Shown here in pieces: positions 1 to 10,505 of a DNA stretch of 64,000 nt. Where the stretch lies: positions 310,001-374,000 of the forward strand of contig JAHQIY010000012.1 of assembly GCA_019054805.1 (NCBI GenBank), given 5' to 3'. A program made the position numbers and the translations under genes. This DNA is from Brachionus manjavacas. Its lineage: Eukaryota; Rotifera; Eurotatoria; Ploima; Brachionidae. The notes beneath the pieces were generated by a model. The model made no database searches and was not told the origin of the DNA. It saw only the letters and a program-made list of their open reading frames with translations. Within the stretch, counting starts at the first letter, position 1, and every line of letters starts with the position of its first letter.

Positions 1-504
1 TAGATGCATTTCTGAAAGACATTGGAATGGAAATTATTGTGGTTTGTTTTTTAGTATTTTATGTTTTTATTCTAACAAATCTTGAAATTAGGTCTCTTTC
101 AGACTAACTTTTGTCTGTTGACAATTTAGTAATAAATCTTCCTCTTTGTGCAGTGAAAATGATTTTAAAAACTGCCATAAAAAAGTTTTGAAACTTTTAG
201 AGAACTTAAATTGAAAAAAGCCTTTTAATGATTTAATGATTTTTCTCTGTTAGAAATTAAAAAAGCTCTTCTTCAAGTTCACCTGGTTTCATTGGAATTC
301 ACATAAAAATTATTAACATAGCTATTTTTTTAAGTATAAAGACTATTACAAATTACTGGAATATTGCTTTTGTCAATATGTAATAGATCTTAAAAAAATT
401 GTAGAACATCAGTTCTTTCTTCAATGGCAAAAAGTTTTAAAAAGCTTTTAGCTAACTTTTAGATCTTATCATTCTTGCCAAATAGTATTGCATGAATAAA
501 GCAC

Positions 505-545
505 TGTAAAAATGGCTGCCAATACAGAAAAGATTTATATAAATG
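505..545 (+). pseudogene. Decayed cysteine-rich module exon
   Basis: About 30 bases closely match the start of the intact module exon at 9457. The reading here is CKNGCQYRKDLYK followed by a stop, against CKNDCQCREDLGL in the intact exon. A key cysteine has become tyrosine and the frame closes at once, so this is a dead duplicate exon. It shows that the cluster once extended further left. Nothing else in positions 1-963 looks coding; the rest is AT-rich filler. Confidence 0.5.
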
Positions 546-963
546 ATAAATAAAAAAAATTCCTTTTCATCTCTTATTGTCCGTTCGGCAATATGTAAAT
601 AATTTACATTTTTTCATTTAAAATTTTTTGTTTTTTTAATATTTTTTGTGCAATATTTCAGAAAATATAAAAAATGTGAAAATGTAAATTATTTGCATTC
701 AGCCCTCATTCAGTAAGTACGAGATAAAGGTCTTTAATTGATCACCCAAGTCTATTTTCCCATTTAAAATAAAGGAGTGACATCTGCTTCTTTCCAGCTC
801 CCTGATAATTTACAAACAAAATAAAATCTTGAACTTGAACTAAAGTACCATTAAAAAGATATTGAACAATTGATCACAAAATATGAATTGAATCTATCAC
901 CTTTTATTTAGTTTAAAAGAAATTTTATGTTTACAATTCTTAAAATATCTTTACATGTTGAAG

Positions 964-1472
964 TGTTGAAGAAAGAAATAGGAGAAGAATGTAGTGCTGA
1001 TTTCGAATGTAATAACGATAAAGGTTTATTATGCTTATCTGGAAACTGTAGCTGCATGGCCCTAACATATTGGTCAGAATATAATTGTGGTTTGTAAATT
1101 TATATTTCATCTAATAAATAAAAAATGTTTTATAGAATTTAAGCAATCTGTCAATCAATTTTGTAATTATTCAAATCCAGAGTGTCAGGACTATGCTGGT
1201 CTTCAATGCATAAATGAAAATTGCGTGTAAATTAACAAAAAAATTTAAAAAAAAATTCGAAATTTTTTTATTTAAGCTGTTCATTATCACAATATTGGGT
1301 CCAAAATACATGCCGTAAATTTTTCAAAATTCTATAATCTGATTTATTTGCATAGAATTGTTTTAAAGAAAGCTATGTTGGCATCAATCAATTTTGTGAC
1401 AATTCAACATATTATTGCGAATCGGGTCTTACCTGCCAAGGTTCAGCACCGGATAATTACATTTGCCAGTAA
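964..1472 (+). CDS. Secreted-type cysteine-rich (EB-module-like) protein, 3' exons
   Basis: Four exons can be read: 964-1089, 1136-1226, 1277-1314 and 1369-1472 (TAA stop). Every junction has GT-AG sites and keeps frame. The protein has three modules of the form C-x5-C-x7-L-C-x4-CxC-x6-YW-x4-C, the last one shortened and ending DNYICQ. The first exon begins with two bases of a split codon, so the start, and presumably a signal peptide, lies upstream and was not found; an in-frame ATG at 927 is a weak alternative. The spacing resembles EB or other small disulphide-rich extracellular modules. No enzyme motif is present. The function is unknown; an extracellular binding or matrix role is inference. 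Confidence 0.55.
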
Positions 1473-1735
1473 AATTTTACCCTAAATTTTTTTTTGGTTC
1501 TGATTCATTTACGGAAAAAAAAATTTGGTTCCAACCATTTGATAAAATTATTTTCATTCAAAAATCACACATAATATGGATCATTTTCTTCTTATTGTTA
1601 TTATTGTATTGATAATAGAAGAATAAAATAGGTTGTGTTAATTAAGCTCTGGTAAAACTCTTGAACATCATTAGCAGACTTTGGCAGCTGATGCAATTAT
1701 GAATGTTGCACCATATTGAACTTTAAAAAAATAAG

Positions 1736-3225
1736 GGGTCTCCTCGGTAGTGTTATCAACTGATAACATAAGATTTTATCAAATATTGAGCAACCGATTA
1801 TGTTATCAAGGTGATAACAACTTTTGTAATCAAAAGATTTTGTTATCAATTAAGGTAGCATAATTTTGTATTTGATAAAAAAATGTTTAGACGACATAAT
1901 GTTTAGTTACAATTTAAAAAATAGTTATATCAGTGATGTAAATTTACTAAGCAAATTTATAAAATTAACATTTAAATTAAATATTTTTTTAGAAAACACT
2001 AGAACTTTGTCTTATTTATTACATTTTATTTTCTAAATTTTTATTAACATCGCCTTTTAGGCGTTCATTGAAATAAATAAATAAATTTTAAATATTCAAA
2101 GCTTAAAAAAAAAATTAAAATTGAGAATAAAATGTCGACTAATAAAAGTGATATAAACGAAAAGAAAGAATTTTTATGTTATTTTTACCATTCATAAACT
2201 ATAAAAACGTAAACGGTTTATGTTTTTATATGAATGGTGAAAGGGGAATACAAATTCACATGGTAAAAAAGCATAAATAAAATAAAATGTATTTTTTGTT
2301 TTAAGATTAATTTAAAAATGACTTGGACTCGGAAATTTTTTTAATAAATTTAAAATTTTTTGATAACATAATAATTTTATCGAAAATATAATAAGTCTAT
2401 TGATAACACTTTTTTTTAATATTAAATAATATTACAGTCAATCCTCGATATAACGAGCAAGTTGGGCGAAAATTTCGTTGCTCGTTATATCGAAATTGTA
2501 TTGAAAAAGATGGGCAAAAAAATTTTTCTTTTCAAAATGTTTATTGGTAAAAAAATAAAAAAAAAAGGAAAAAAAATACAAAATTATTGGTTTTTTACAA
2601 AATCTTTAATAGATGTTTGTTTGGTATTACATTTTTCAATCACAACATTTTCAATATTAAAAAAAAAATCAACTATTTTTGAGAAATCCTGGTTTTTATT
2701 CAAAAAAAAATCAACTTTTGTTTCAAGAAAAATACACTTTCTTTTTTTTTGATTAAGATTGGACATTTTTTATAAAAAATTAGATAGGAAATGTTTTCTG
2801 GTGATTTATAGTTATTCATGAAGATAAGTTAATTGTTTTATTTTTATTTTTTTTTTATTTAAAAAGTGTGAAAAAATTTCTTTTGTTCAAGCTCGTTATA
2901 GGAAGTTTTTATTCTTAAGAAAATGATTAAGCGGTATTTCATTATAAGCTCGTTATATCAAGTTTTCGTTATATCGAAACTCGTTATATCGAATTAATTT
3001 TTATATCTTTTTCTATAGCTCGTAATCGGTTCTAGCCAAGTTGCTCGTTATAAAGGGTTTCTCGTTATATAGGGTCTCGTTATACGGAGGATTGACTGTA
3101 AATAATATTAAATGATAACAAAATCTTTTGATAACACAAGTTGTTATCACCCTGATAACATAATCGGTTGCTCAATATTTGATAACATCTCCTGTTATCA
3201 GTTGATAACACTACCGGGGAGACCC
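1736..3225. mobile_element. Non-autonomous TIR element with 8-bp TSD (MULE- or hAT-like)
   Basis: The element starts GGGTCTCCTCGGTAGTGTTA and ends with the matching inverted sequence (..CACTACCGGGGAGACCC). The inverted repeats run for about 115 bp and contain repeated TGATAACA/TGTTATCA motifs. It is flanked by an exact 8-bp duplication AAAATAAG (1728-1735 and 3226-3233). No transposase is visible. The interior is AT-rich and hosts the nested element at 2435. An 8-bp duplication fits hAT or MULE; the long motif-array ends favour a MULE-type MITE. The arms are only slightly diverged, so it is fairly young. Confidence 0.8.
2435..3098. mobile_element. Nested pogo/Tigger-like MITE
   Basis: The inverted ends CAGTCAATCCTCGATATAAC and GTTATACGGAGGATTGACTG are flanked by TA (2433-2434 and 3099-3100), the Tc1/mariner target. 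CAGT..CCTCG..ATAACG ends are characteristic of the pogo/Tigger branch. Internal copies of CTCGTTATA recur near the right end. It is 664 bp long with no usable reading frame, so it is non-autonomous. It sits wholly inside the 8-bp-TSD element and is therefore younger than that one. Confidence 0.8.
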
Positions 3226-3444
3226 AAAATAAGTTATTTAATTTTTTATCATATTGTCCTGTTTTTTGAACTGAATTTAATTCATCATAAAACCTTGAGT
3301 AAGAGAAGGCACTTTTTAATTTAGCGAAAAAAAAATAATCAAAAAACATAAAATTTCATTTTTTTGGAAAGATGTAAATAAGAAATCTTTTAACGTATGT
3401 CACGTGCACGTTTAAAAATTTTTTTTTACGCTAGAGAAAAATAA

Positions 3445-3495
3445 ATTATTATTATTATTATTTTTATTATTATTTTTATTTTTATTTATTTTGTT
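3445..3495. repeat. Simple (TTA)n / (TTTTA)n repeat
   Basis: A run of ATT/TTA triplets grades into TTTTA units just right of the TIR element. The rest of 3234-4673 is AT-rich with no gene, exon or repeat that I can support. Confidence 0.8.
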
Positions 3496-4673
3496 TAGTG
3501 TCAATTCTGGCGATTAAGTAAAAATATAAAAATGAAAAGGAAAAAGAAAATTTTTAATACAAATTAGAAATTGTTTTCTATTAAACTTTTTTGTTATTTT
3601 GTAAATTTAAATTCGAATAAAGAAAATATTAAGAAGTTGTACATTTAAGAGATTTGATTTTTGCATTATATGTAGAATAAAATATTTTAACTTATTAATT
3701 ATTCATTTAAACTTACAAAAATTTGTAACTGTTTTTTTTCCTGTGATTTTTTGAATGCCTTAATAATAAAAAATTAAATTATAAAAAGATTTGCATTAAA
3801 ACATAAATATGATATTAGCGATTAGAACATTCTCAAATTTGTTTAATAGGGACTAAAGTTCTACTTACAAATTTCAAGTGATTAGTTCAGTTACAAGTAT
3901 CCCAAGTAATTATTTTCAAATCACTTAAGTTCAAAAAAACTAACAAGACTTCAAAGAATTTACAAAAAAATTTTTTGTAATCGTTAAGCCATCAGTTGTA
4001 AAATATTTTTTTTTTTTTAAAGCTTTTTCAGATAAAAAAAAAATTAAAATACAAAATAAGTACAAAATTTAATATAAAATAAAAGTGAAATAACCTCAAA
4101 AATTAATGGCAGGTGTAACATGTTTAAGTATTGAACAGATCAGTAAAGAAAGAAGAAATAATAAGGTAACACTTTGTATTCCATGACATTAGTAAAAAAA
4201 TATAGTATTTTTTATAAATTTTTCAAATATTAAATATGTAAAATTTATTAAACATGATTTGTTTAATCATTTATTTGGAAGAAAATTATACGAATTCTTA
4301 TCTGAAGTCAAATAAAATCTAAATGAATATTTTGAAATTTTGCAATACAAAATTTAACTTTGTTTCGCTTTAAAATATTTTATTAATTAATATTAAAATA
4401 TCATTTAAAGCCATGATTTGTATGCTTTAATGTGGATTTTAAATTTGTCTTTAAAATTTTCAAATTAATATTTTATAAAAATCAAAAACTTAAAAAACTT
4501 AAACTTTTTCAAGTGTACTTAATTTTTGCACTTGATTTTTTCACGTATTCTTGTGTAAATGTTAAATGTTAGTGTAGCACTTACGAAAAAACTGAAAGTA
4601 TGGGTCAGAGTCTATTTTGGAAGAAAATTAAAAAAATGACTTAAATAGAGACTTGTAATTACTTTTTTTGAAG

Positions 4674-5271
4674 ATGCCCTCCAATAACATATTGGAATGG
4701 TTCTCAATGCTGTAATTTTAACTTTTAATTCTTTAAATAAAAATGAAATTTTTGAAATAATTAGTGAATGTAAAAACTTTCAATGAATCATGTGACGGTT
4801 GGAGTGTACCTTGTGATCACTCGAAAAGACTCAGGTGCCTTCTCGATGGAGAGGGCTCCTCGTGTTTACACGGCTATTTTGGATACAAATGCAACTGCGT
4901 TTCTACTAATTTTTGGAACGGGTCTACATGTGTACCTAAGCTTTTGGATCATCATATAACCAATTCTTCATGTGAGTGTAGGCAAGATTTAGGCTTAGGG
5001 AGTTTTTCCTTTGAAAGTGAATATTCGTGCTACAATGACACAAGTCCGAGCAGAACATGTGCTTGTGAAAATACTGAGTACTGGACAGGTGAAAAATGTG
5101 TGCCTAAAAAAACTCAAAATGATTCCTGCATCAACAGCTGTCAGTGTAAAGAAAACTTGCGTCTAAAGTGTCTACCATTTACAAATGGCTTTTCTTGTTA
5201 TGGTAATTTTTCTACAGGAAAACGATGCTTGTGCGAGCCAGTAACTCAATGGTGGAATTCTAACACCTGTG
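4674..5271 (+). CDS. Cysteine-rich module protein, internal exons
   Basis: There are two exons. The first, 4674-4711 (38 bp), encodes CPPITYWNGSQC and has the same length and phase as the third exon of the gene at 964. The second, 4765-5271, carries three modules of about 50 residues in one reading frame. Each has about eight cysteines and ends in a YW/FW-N/T-G-x-x-C signature. The exon opens with a split codon after AG and closes at TGT-G|GTAAGC, a phase-1 donor, so no ATG belongs to it. The frame runs on to a stop at 5325 if unspliced. The phase fits the exon at 9457, so this may be the front half of one gene ending at 10413, with a 4.2-kb transposon-filled intron. Secreted localisation is inferred from cysteine density only. 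Confidence 0.6.
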
Positions 5272-5552
5272 GTAAGCTAAAAATTATAATTAAAGATCCG
5301 AGCACTGTTACTTCCATTCTGGGATAAGATTTGGAATAATTATTTAATTAGAATTTGTGTCTTATTGACTTTTATTTGATTTTTTTTAAATATGAAGATT
5401 TATAAAAAAAGAATATTGATTGTATAGTTTTTCTAAAAGATTAATCATTAATTCATATTTCAAATCAATTGTCTCCCTAAATTAAGTTTCATACCCCACC
5501 TCAAGCATAAGAAAGAATTGCCATTAAAATTAACACGATTAGTAAAATTAAA

Positions 5553-5690
5553 CGTCCTCACTTAGATTTCACCATCAGCTCTTGGTGCCCTTACCTTAAA
5601 AAAGATATTAAAATGATCGAAAAGATTCAACTCAGGGCTACTAAGCTAGTCTTTGAGCTCAAAAAAGGAATAATCTTTGGTCAAAGTGGT
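5553..5690 (+). pseudogene. LINE reverse transcriptase C-terminal remnant
   Basis: One open stretch reads RPHLDFTISSWCPYLKKDIK and then IEKIQLRATKLVFELKK. This is the conserved tail of CR1/Jockey-type reverse transcriptases (..WSPY.KKDI..LEKVQRRATKLV..). No fingers, palm or 3' tail remain. It lies in the presumed intron or gap between cysteine-rich exons. Confidence 0.65.
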
Positions 5691-5699
5691 CAAGCTTAT

Positions 5700-6760
5700 T
5701 ATTTAAGATGGCGTTGAAAATGAATTGATTTTTGAAAAATTTTTTTAAATTTTTTTAAGTAACAAAAAAATTAACCATAATAATCAAATTAAAAAAATTA
5801 TACAATTTCTCATTTGAATTTTATTTAGAGCCTAAATTTCTAATTCATATAAAATAATTTAAAATTTCTAAACATAAATTTGATGTTTTTTTTAAATTTA
5901 ATTTTGAGATTAAAATAATGAAAAAATTAAATAATTTGTTTAAAGTTTTTTCAGAAATTAATATTTTTGGTTTGAATTGAGTAGGAGAGAAATAATAGCT
6001 TTCAGACAAATAGAGTGGTTAAATTAAAACTGTATAATGGGTAAGATTACATTATTTTGTGTTATTTTTACGTCAGAAAATGTAAGCTTACATAATATTA
6101 CATCATTTCTTGGATGCAAGAAAACATAATCTTACGCAATTTTACGTAACATTACACTATTTTAAATAAGTTTGACCGAAAACGCTAACTGACAAAAAAA
6201 AACTGAATTTTAGAGGAAAAAGTGGAAAATTAATGAAAAATTTGAATTTTATTAAACAATTTTTTGAAAAAAAGCACTACACTTTATTACTTTTTTTACA
6301 TCATTTTACGTAAAATTACACAATTTAATGAAATAATATGTAATTTTTTAAAGCTTCTTTTAAAAAGCGCCCGCTTTACAATTAGCTTGTGTTAAAATCA
6401 GCAAGAGACCATTTTATGAATTATTTATTAAAGAGGCGATTGATTTATTAAAAAAAAATTTTCTATTAATTACTAAATTTAAATATAGTTGTGTTCGCAG
6501 AATTGGTGCCTGCGGACAAATTTTTCAATGAATGTTAGAAAAGAATAGAAATGCCTAATAACAGAAGAGTCATTAATATTTTATTTTTATATTTATTAAT
6601 ACAAAAGATTTACATTAAAAACATTAATTTAAAAAAAATAACAGAAAATTACATATAATTAAATTAAAATGTGTAATTTTTCGTAAATTGATGTAAAAAA
6701 AGAGCAAAATTTTAAAAAGTATCATACTCTAAACATTGAGTGGAAAAAGGAATAAAAACA
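5700..6760. other. AT-rich stretch with repeated TTACGTAA-like motifs
   Basis: No gene is seen. Between about 6030 and 6360 the sequence repeats variants of GTAAGATTACAT and TTTTACGTAAAATTACAC on both strands, and a related cluster occurs near 32790-32850. This may be a worn MITE, but I could not define ends or a target duplication. Confidence 0.3.
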
Positions 6761-6761
6761 T

Positions 6762-7104
6762 AACGTAATAATCCAAATTGAGTGACATGTCTTTAAAACA
6801 GAGTACTCTATTTTAGTGACATGCTATTCAAAATCGAGCACTGTTTAAAAAAAATATAAATTCAATTTTAGTGACCTGTAACAAAAAGTGAATACATTTT
6901 AAAACTATTAACAATTGTTAAAGCTTATATAAAATTATTTAAAAAATGAAAATTGAATTAACTATATACTTTAACTATGTTAAAGTCGGATGTTTTCTTT
7001 TTAACATGGGTCAAAGTTATTCATTTTTTAAGACATTTTTTTACTCTTTTTAAAACCAGTGCTCATTTTTTAGTGACATGTCACTAAATTCGGATAATTA
7101 CGTC
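6762..7104. mobile_element. Short TIR element (MITE), about 340 bp
   Basis: The left end ACGTAATAATCCAAATTGAG and following TGACATGTC are repeated inverted at the right end (..GACATGTCACTAAATTCGGATAATTACGT). The arms are about 30 bp with a few mismatches. Internal GTGACATG/CATGTCAC words recur. It has no coding capacity. The flanks are TA on the left and CA on the right, so the target duplication is uncertain. Confidence 0.6.
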
Positions 7105-7136
7105 AATTTTGAACCTTCTATTTAAAAAATTCTTTT

Positions 7137-7362
7137 GATTTTTAGAATGCAAACAAAAAAATTATTTTATTTTGTTTTCGATTCAAAAATTTAATAATTT
7201 TAATACTCGAATTTCGATCAATTATTTTTTTCTAAATCAAACTAAAATTTGTTTTCTTTTTTTAAATTTTTAAATCTGTTTAATTTCTTGTTCAAATTTA
7301 AATAAGAATTTTTTTTTTCGAACAAATATTCAATTTGATACAAATTATTTTAGTATCTAATA
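7137..7362. repeat. Long direct repeat, left copy (pairs with 8671-8895)
   Basis: About 225 bp starting GATTTTTAGAAT and ending TTTAGTATCTAATA recur almost unchanged at 8671-8895. The two copies exactly bracket the minus-strand LINE at 7363-8670. The simplest reading is a very long target-site duplication made at LINE insertion. Confidence 0.75.
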
Positions 7363-8670
7363 GTAGTAGTAGTAGTATTTTAAACTGCTGCATTGAGATG
7401 CGGTAATTCACGATTTAACCTGAACTGATTTCCCCTGATCATATGGTTGTTATTCGCATAATTAATTCCATTAACAAAATTCACTCTCTCTTAACCATGG
7501 ACAATTTTAAAGAACTGGATTAAGGCACCACGAACACGTCTCTTACTTAAAGAGTCTAGTGAAAGTTGTTTGAGTCTTTCTTCATATTCAACACCGTGAA
7601 AGTCATCAACCAATTTTGTAGCCCTTTCTTTTACTTTTTCCAGAATGTTTATGTCACGTTTTTGAACTGGACTCCAAACACAAATCGCATTTTCAAGTTG
7701 AGGTCTAATAAGAGACTGGTATAAAAGCTTGAATGCATTTTTACCAAGTCTAGAGAAACCATTTCTTAAAATACCAAGGACTTAATTAGCTTTGTTTGCT
7801 GATAAATTCACTTGATTTTTCCAATCACTAGAAACAATCACTGTTGACATAGCCTTTCTAGACTTTGAGAAAGCGTTCGATAAGGTGTCGCATCAAGGCT
7901 TACTACATAAACTAGACGCGTACGGAGTGCGTAGAAAAGCATTATGTTGGTTAAAAGCCTTTCTATCTGATCGTAGGCAAAGAGTAGTACTTGGCAGCTC
8001 GGTATCACAGTGGTGTGACGTTCGCTCTGGAGTTCCTCAAGGCACCGTTCTCGGACCTGCCCTATTTATTATATTTATCTACGACTTACCAGATACTATT
8101 CTGAATACTTGCAAAATTTTTGCCGACGACTGCAAGATCTTGACAACAGCTCGTAATGTTGAAGACTGTTTAGGGCTTCAACGCGATCTATATCACGCAT
8201 AAAATAATCAATCATTACGTTATTCTTTCCATAAAAGACAACTTTACATTTCTTACCATTTAGTTCCACTTCCCAATCCATGGACCATCGTTCTAGTTTT
8301 AATATGTCGTTTTGCAATATATTGTTTGGGATAGATTTAAAAATATTAATAAGTAACTTGTTATCATCTGCATACATCTTACACGGACTCTCTAGCACTT
8401 CTGGTTAATCATTTAAATAGACGACAAATAAAATTGGTCCAAGTACAGAACCTTCAGGCACACCACTTGAGACCTCCTCCCAAGATGATACCGATTCTCC
8501 CAAAACAACTCTTTGGCTCCTATCAGTCAAAAATCCTTTATCTACGATAATAAATTACCCTGTATACCATATTTTTCAAGTTTGTAAATAAGTTTTGGGT
8601 GAGATACTTTATCAAACGCTTTTGAGTAGTCGGTGTACAAAGTATCCACACAAAAGCCTTTGTTGAATTT
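7363..8670 (-). mobile_element. 5'-truncated LINE with (CTA)n tail, CR1-like
   Basis: The minus strand encodes decayed reverse transcriptase. From about 8665 it reads DTLYTDYSKAFDKVSHPKL, then SSGVPEGSVLGPILFVVYLN, then a MYADDNKLL catalytic loop at about 8370. After a gap it continues (7830-7480) with FKLLYQSLIRPQLENAICVW and ILEKVKERATKLVDDF. There are several in-frame stops. The 3' end is a CTACTACTACTA tail (7364-7378), also seen at 18500. The segment between the catalytic loop and the C-terminal part is occupied by an oppositely oriented RT fragment (7844-8202). Confidence 0.8.
7844..8202 (+). pseudogene. Reverse transcriptase fragment embedded antisense in a LINE
   Basis: A clean open frame of about 118 codons reads TVDIAFLDFEKAFDKVSHQG, SGVPQGTVLGPALFIIFIYD and KIFADDCKIL, i.e. 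RT motifs including FADD. It is more GC-rich than its surroundings (many CG dinucleotides) and has no stops, so it looks younger than the minus-strand LINE around it. Both its ends lie inside that LINE. It lacks a tail or UTR, so it may be an inverted, internally templated piece rather than an independent insertion. Confidence 0.7.
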
Positions 8671-8895
8671 GATTTTTAGAATAAAAAAAAAAAATTGTCT
8701 TATTTTGTTTTCGATTTAAAAATTTAATAATTTTAATACTCGAATTTCGATCAATTATTTTTTTCTAAATCAAACTAAAATTTGTTTTCTTTTTTTAAAT
8801 TTTTAAATCTGTTTAATTTCTTGTTCAAATTTAAATAAGAATTGTTTTTTTCGAACAAATATTCAATTTGATACAAATTATTTTAGTATCTAATA
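8671..8895. repeat. Long direct repeat, right copy (pairs with 7137-7362)
   Basis: Same sequence as 7137-7362 with a handful of differences, immediately beyond the 5' end of the minus-strand LINE. From 8896 to 9456 only AT-rich sequence is seen, with a CG-containing patch near 8930-8975 that I cannot assign. Confidence 0.75.
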
Positions 8896-9456
8896 AAAAA
8901 AACAAAATTTTAGTAATTCTCTTAATCAATCCGAAACCTCGAACCAAGGCTTTGTCTCGGACCCCGACGCGTTGAACCCGCTTTTATTTTAGATGAGTTT
9001 TTATTAAAAAAGCGGTATTTTTGTTTAAAAATATCGATATTGTTATTTATTTATTTTTAATTCATCTAATTTTTGTTTTCATTTAATTAACACGATTCCC
9101 TTAAACCGGAGTTGAAATTTGATAAAACAAAAAGAAGTTGCTATCGACGTCTTTCGTCAAGTCAAACTTTGGTCAATTTTAGTGTTAATTTTCTTTAAAT
9201 GGTCCAATTTTAAAACTGGATAATCATAATTTTTTTCCATTAAGATTATTTTTATTTTGCATTTTCAAAAAATTAAAAAGAGTAAATGAGTAAAATAGTA
9301 ATTTTTTAATTAAACTTAACTAATTTAACTAATTTCTTTTAATATAATTACATATTAAAATCCTAAAATAATCACTTAAAAAAAATTTAATTTTTTAATT
9401 TATCTGCTGAATTTTTATTTTCAAATTTTAAGTTGATAAATTCAAAATCAATACAG

Positions 9457-10413
9457 CTTGTAAAAATGACTGCCAATGCAGAGAAGATTTAGGCCTATCA
9501 TGTCAGTTGTATGGCGCTTACCTAAGACATTCATGTACAAATAGTTATCCCAATTCGCAATGTCAATGCACTGATCCAACTGATTACTGGTCCGGAAGCT
9601 CTAATAGTTGTGGTAAATAAACCATATTTATATTTGGATTATTTGCTATCTTTATCAATTATTTTAATTTTTGAAAAACAACTCCTTTTTGAAAGCCGGC
9701 ATCTGTCGGCTTGAATCTCAACCGAAAACCTTTGGGAAATTAAAGTTTTGGATCTAATTTTAATGAAGATTTTTAAAATTTTTCATAGTTATTTACCATT
9801 TGTTAAACTTTTTTGCATTAATTAAATTTTTTTACCATACACTGAAAAATTCTTCTATTTTTTTATTCTATTTTCCATTTTTTGCCAAGTTACGAAACAC
9901 ACTGCTGATGCTACTTGTTCACATAATTGCCAATGCAGAGAAGATTTAGGCCTATCATGTCAGTTGTATGGCGCTTACCTAAGACATTCATGTACAAATA
10001 GTTATCCCAATTCGCAATGTCAATGCACTGATCCAACTGATTACTGGTCTTCCAGTCTTAATAGATGTGGTGAGAAAAAATTAAGTTTTTAATTTTTTTT
10101 TCTTTAAATAATTTTTCAGTCCCTAAAAATGGACATGGAACTTCATGCCTTGCCAGCTGCGAATGCAAAGAAAATTTAAGTTTAACATGTAAACCACATT
10201 CTACAAATTCTTGTTTGGGTTTTTATACCGGCAATAGTTGTGATTGTAGCAATGTTCAATACTGGGATGGATCGCAGTGTTGTAATATTAAAGAACATTC
10301 AAAAATTAAAAGAAAAGGAATAATTTTTTTAAGTGCCAAAAAAATCAGTGGGTCAAAACTGCATCAATCATTGTGAGTGCTTTTCTTTGAATTGTCTTAC
10401 CACCTGCCAATAA
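9457..10413 (+). CDS. Cysteine-rich (EB-module-like) protein, last four exons
   Basis: Exons are 9457-9612, 9890-10069, 10120-10281 and 10334-10413 (stop TAA 10411-10413). All are joined by phase-1 GT-AG introns, so each 50-55-residue module is a symmetric, shuffle-ready exon. Motifs are CQCREDLGLSCQ, CQCTDPTDYWS and CDCSNVQYWDGSQC; the last exon is a truncated module ending CLTTCQ. The first two exons share 122 identical bases (9471-9592 and 9928-10049) while their edges and introns differ, which points to recent duplication or conversion. A polyA signal AATAAA lies at 10471. The 5' end is probably the exons at 4674-5271. Likely extracellular; no function can be assigned. Confidence 0.65.
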
Positions 10414-10470
10414 AAATATGGAAAACTTTTTATTAAATAAATCTTGTTTTTTTATAATTTTAAGAACTAA

Positions 10471-10485
10471 AATAAAGTTTTTATT
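10471..10485. promoter_or_regulatory. Facing polyadenylation signals
   Basis: AATAAA at 10471-10476 on the plus strand serves the cysteine-rich gene (stop at 10413). AATAAA on the minus strand at 10485-10480 serves the P450 (stop at 10506). They are separated by 3 bp, so the two transcripts should end within or overlapping each other's 3' ends. Confidence 0.6.
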
Positions 10486-10505
10486 AATAAAATAATTTGA
10501 TAGAC

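Noticed and set aside
2462-2766. Opposed frames of 96 and 60 codons
   Set aside because: Both fall inside the pogo-like MITE and are low-complexity Lys/Phe/Ile translations of A/T runs.
6030-6360. TTACGTAA-like motif cluster as a defined MITE
   Set aside because: No paired ends or target duplication could be located.
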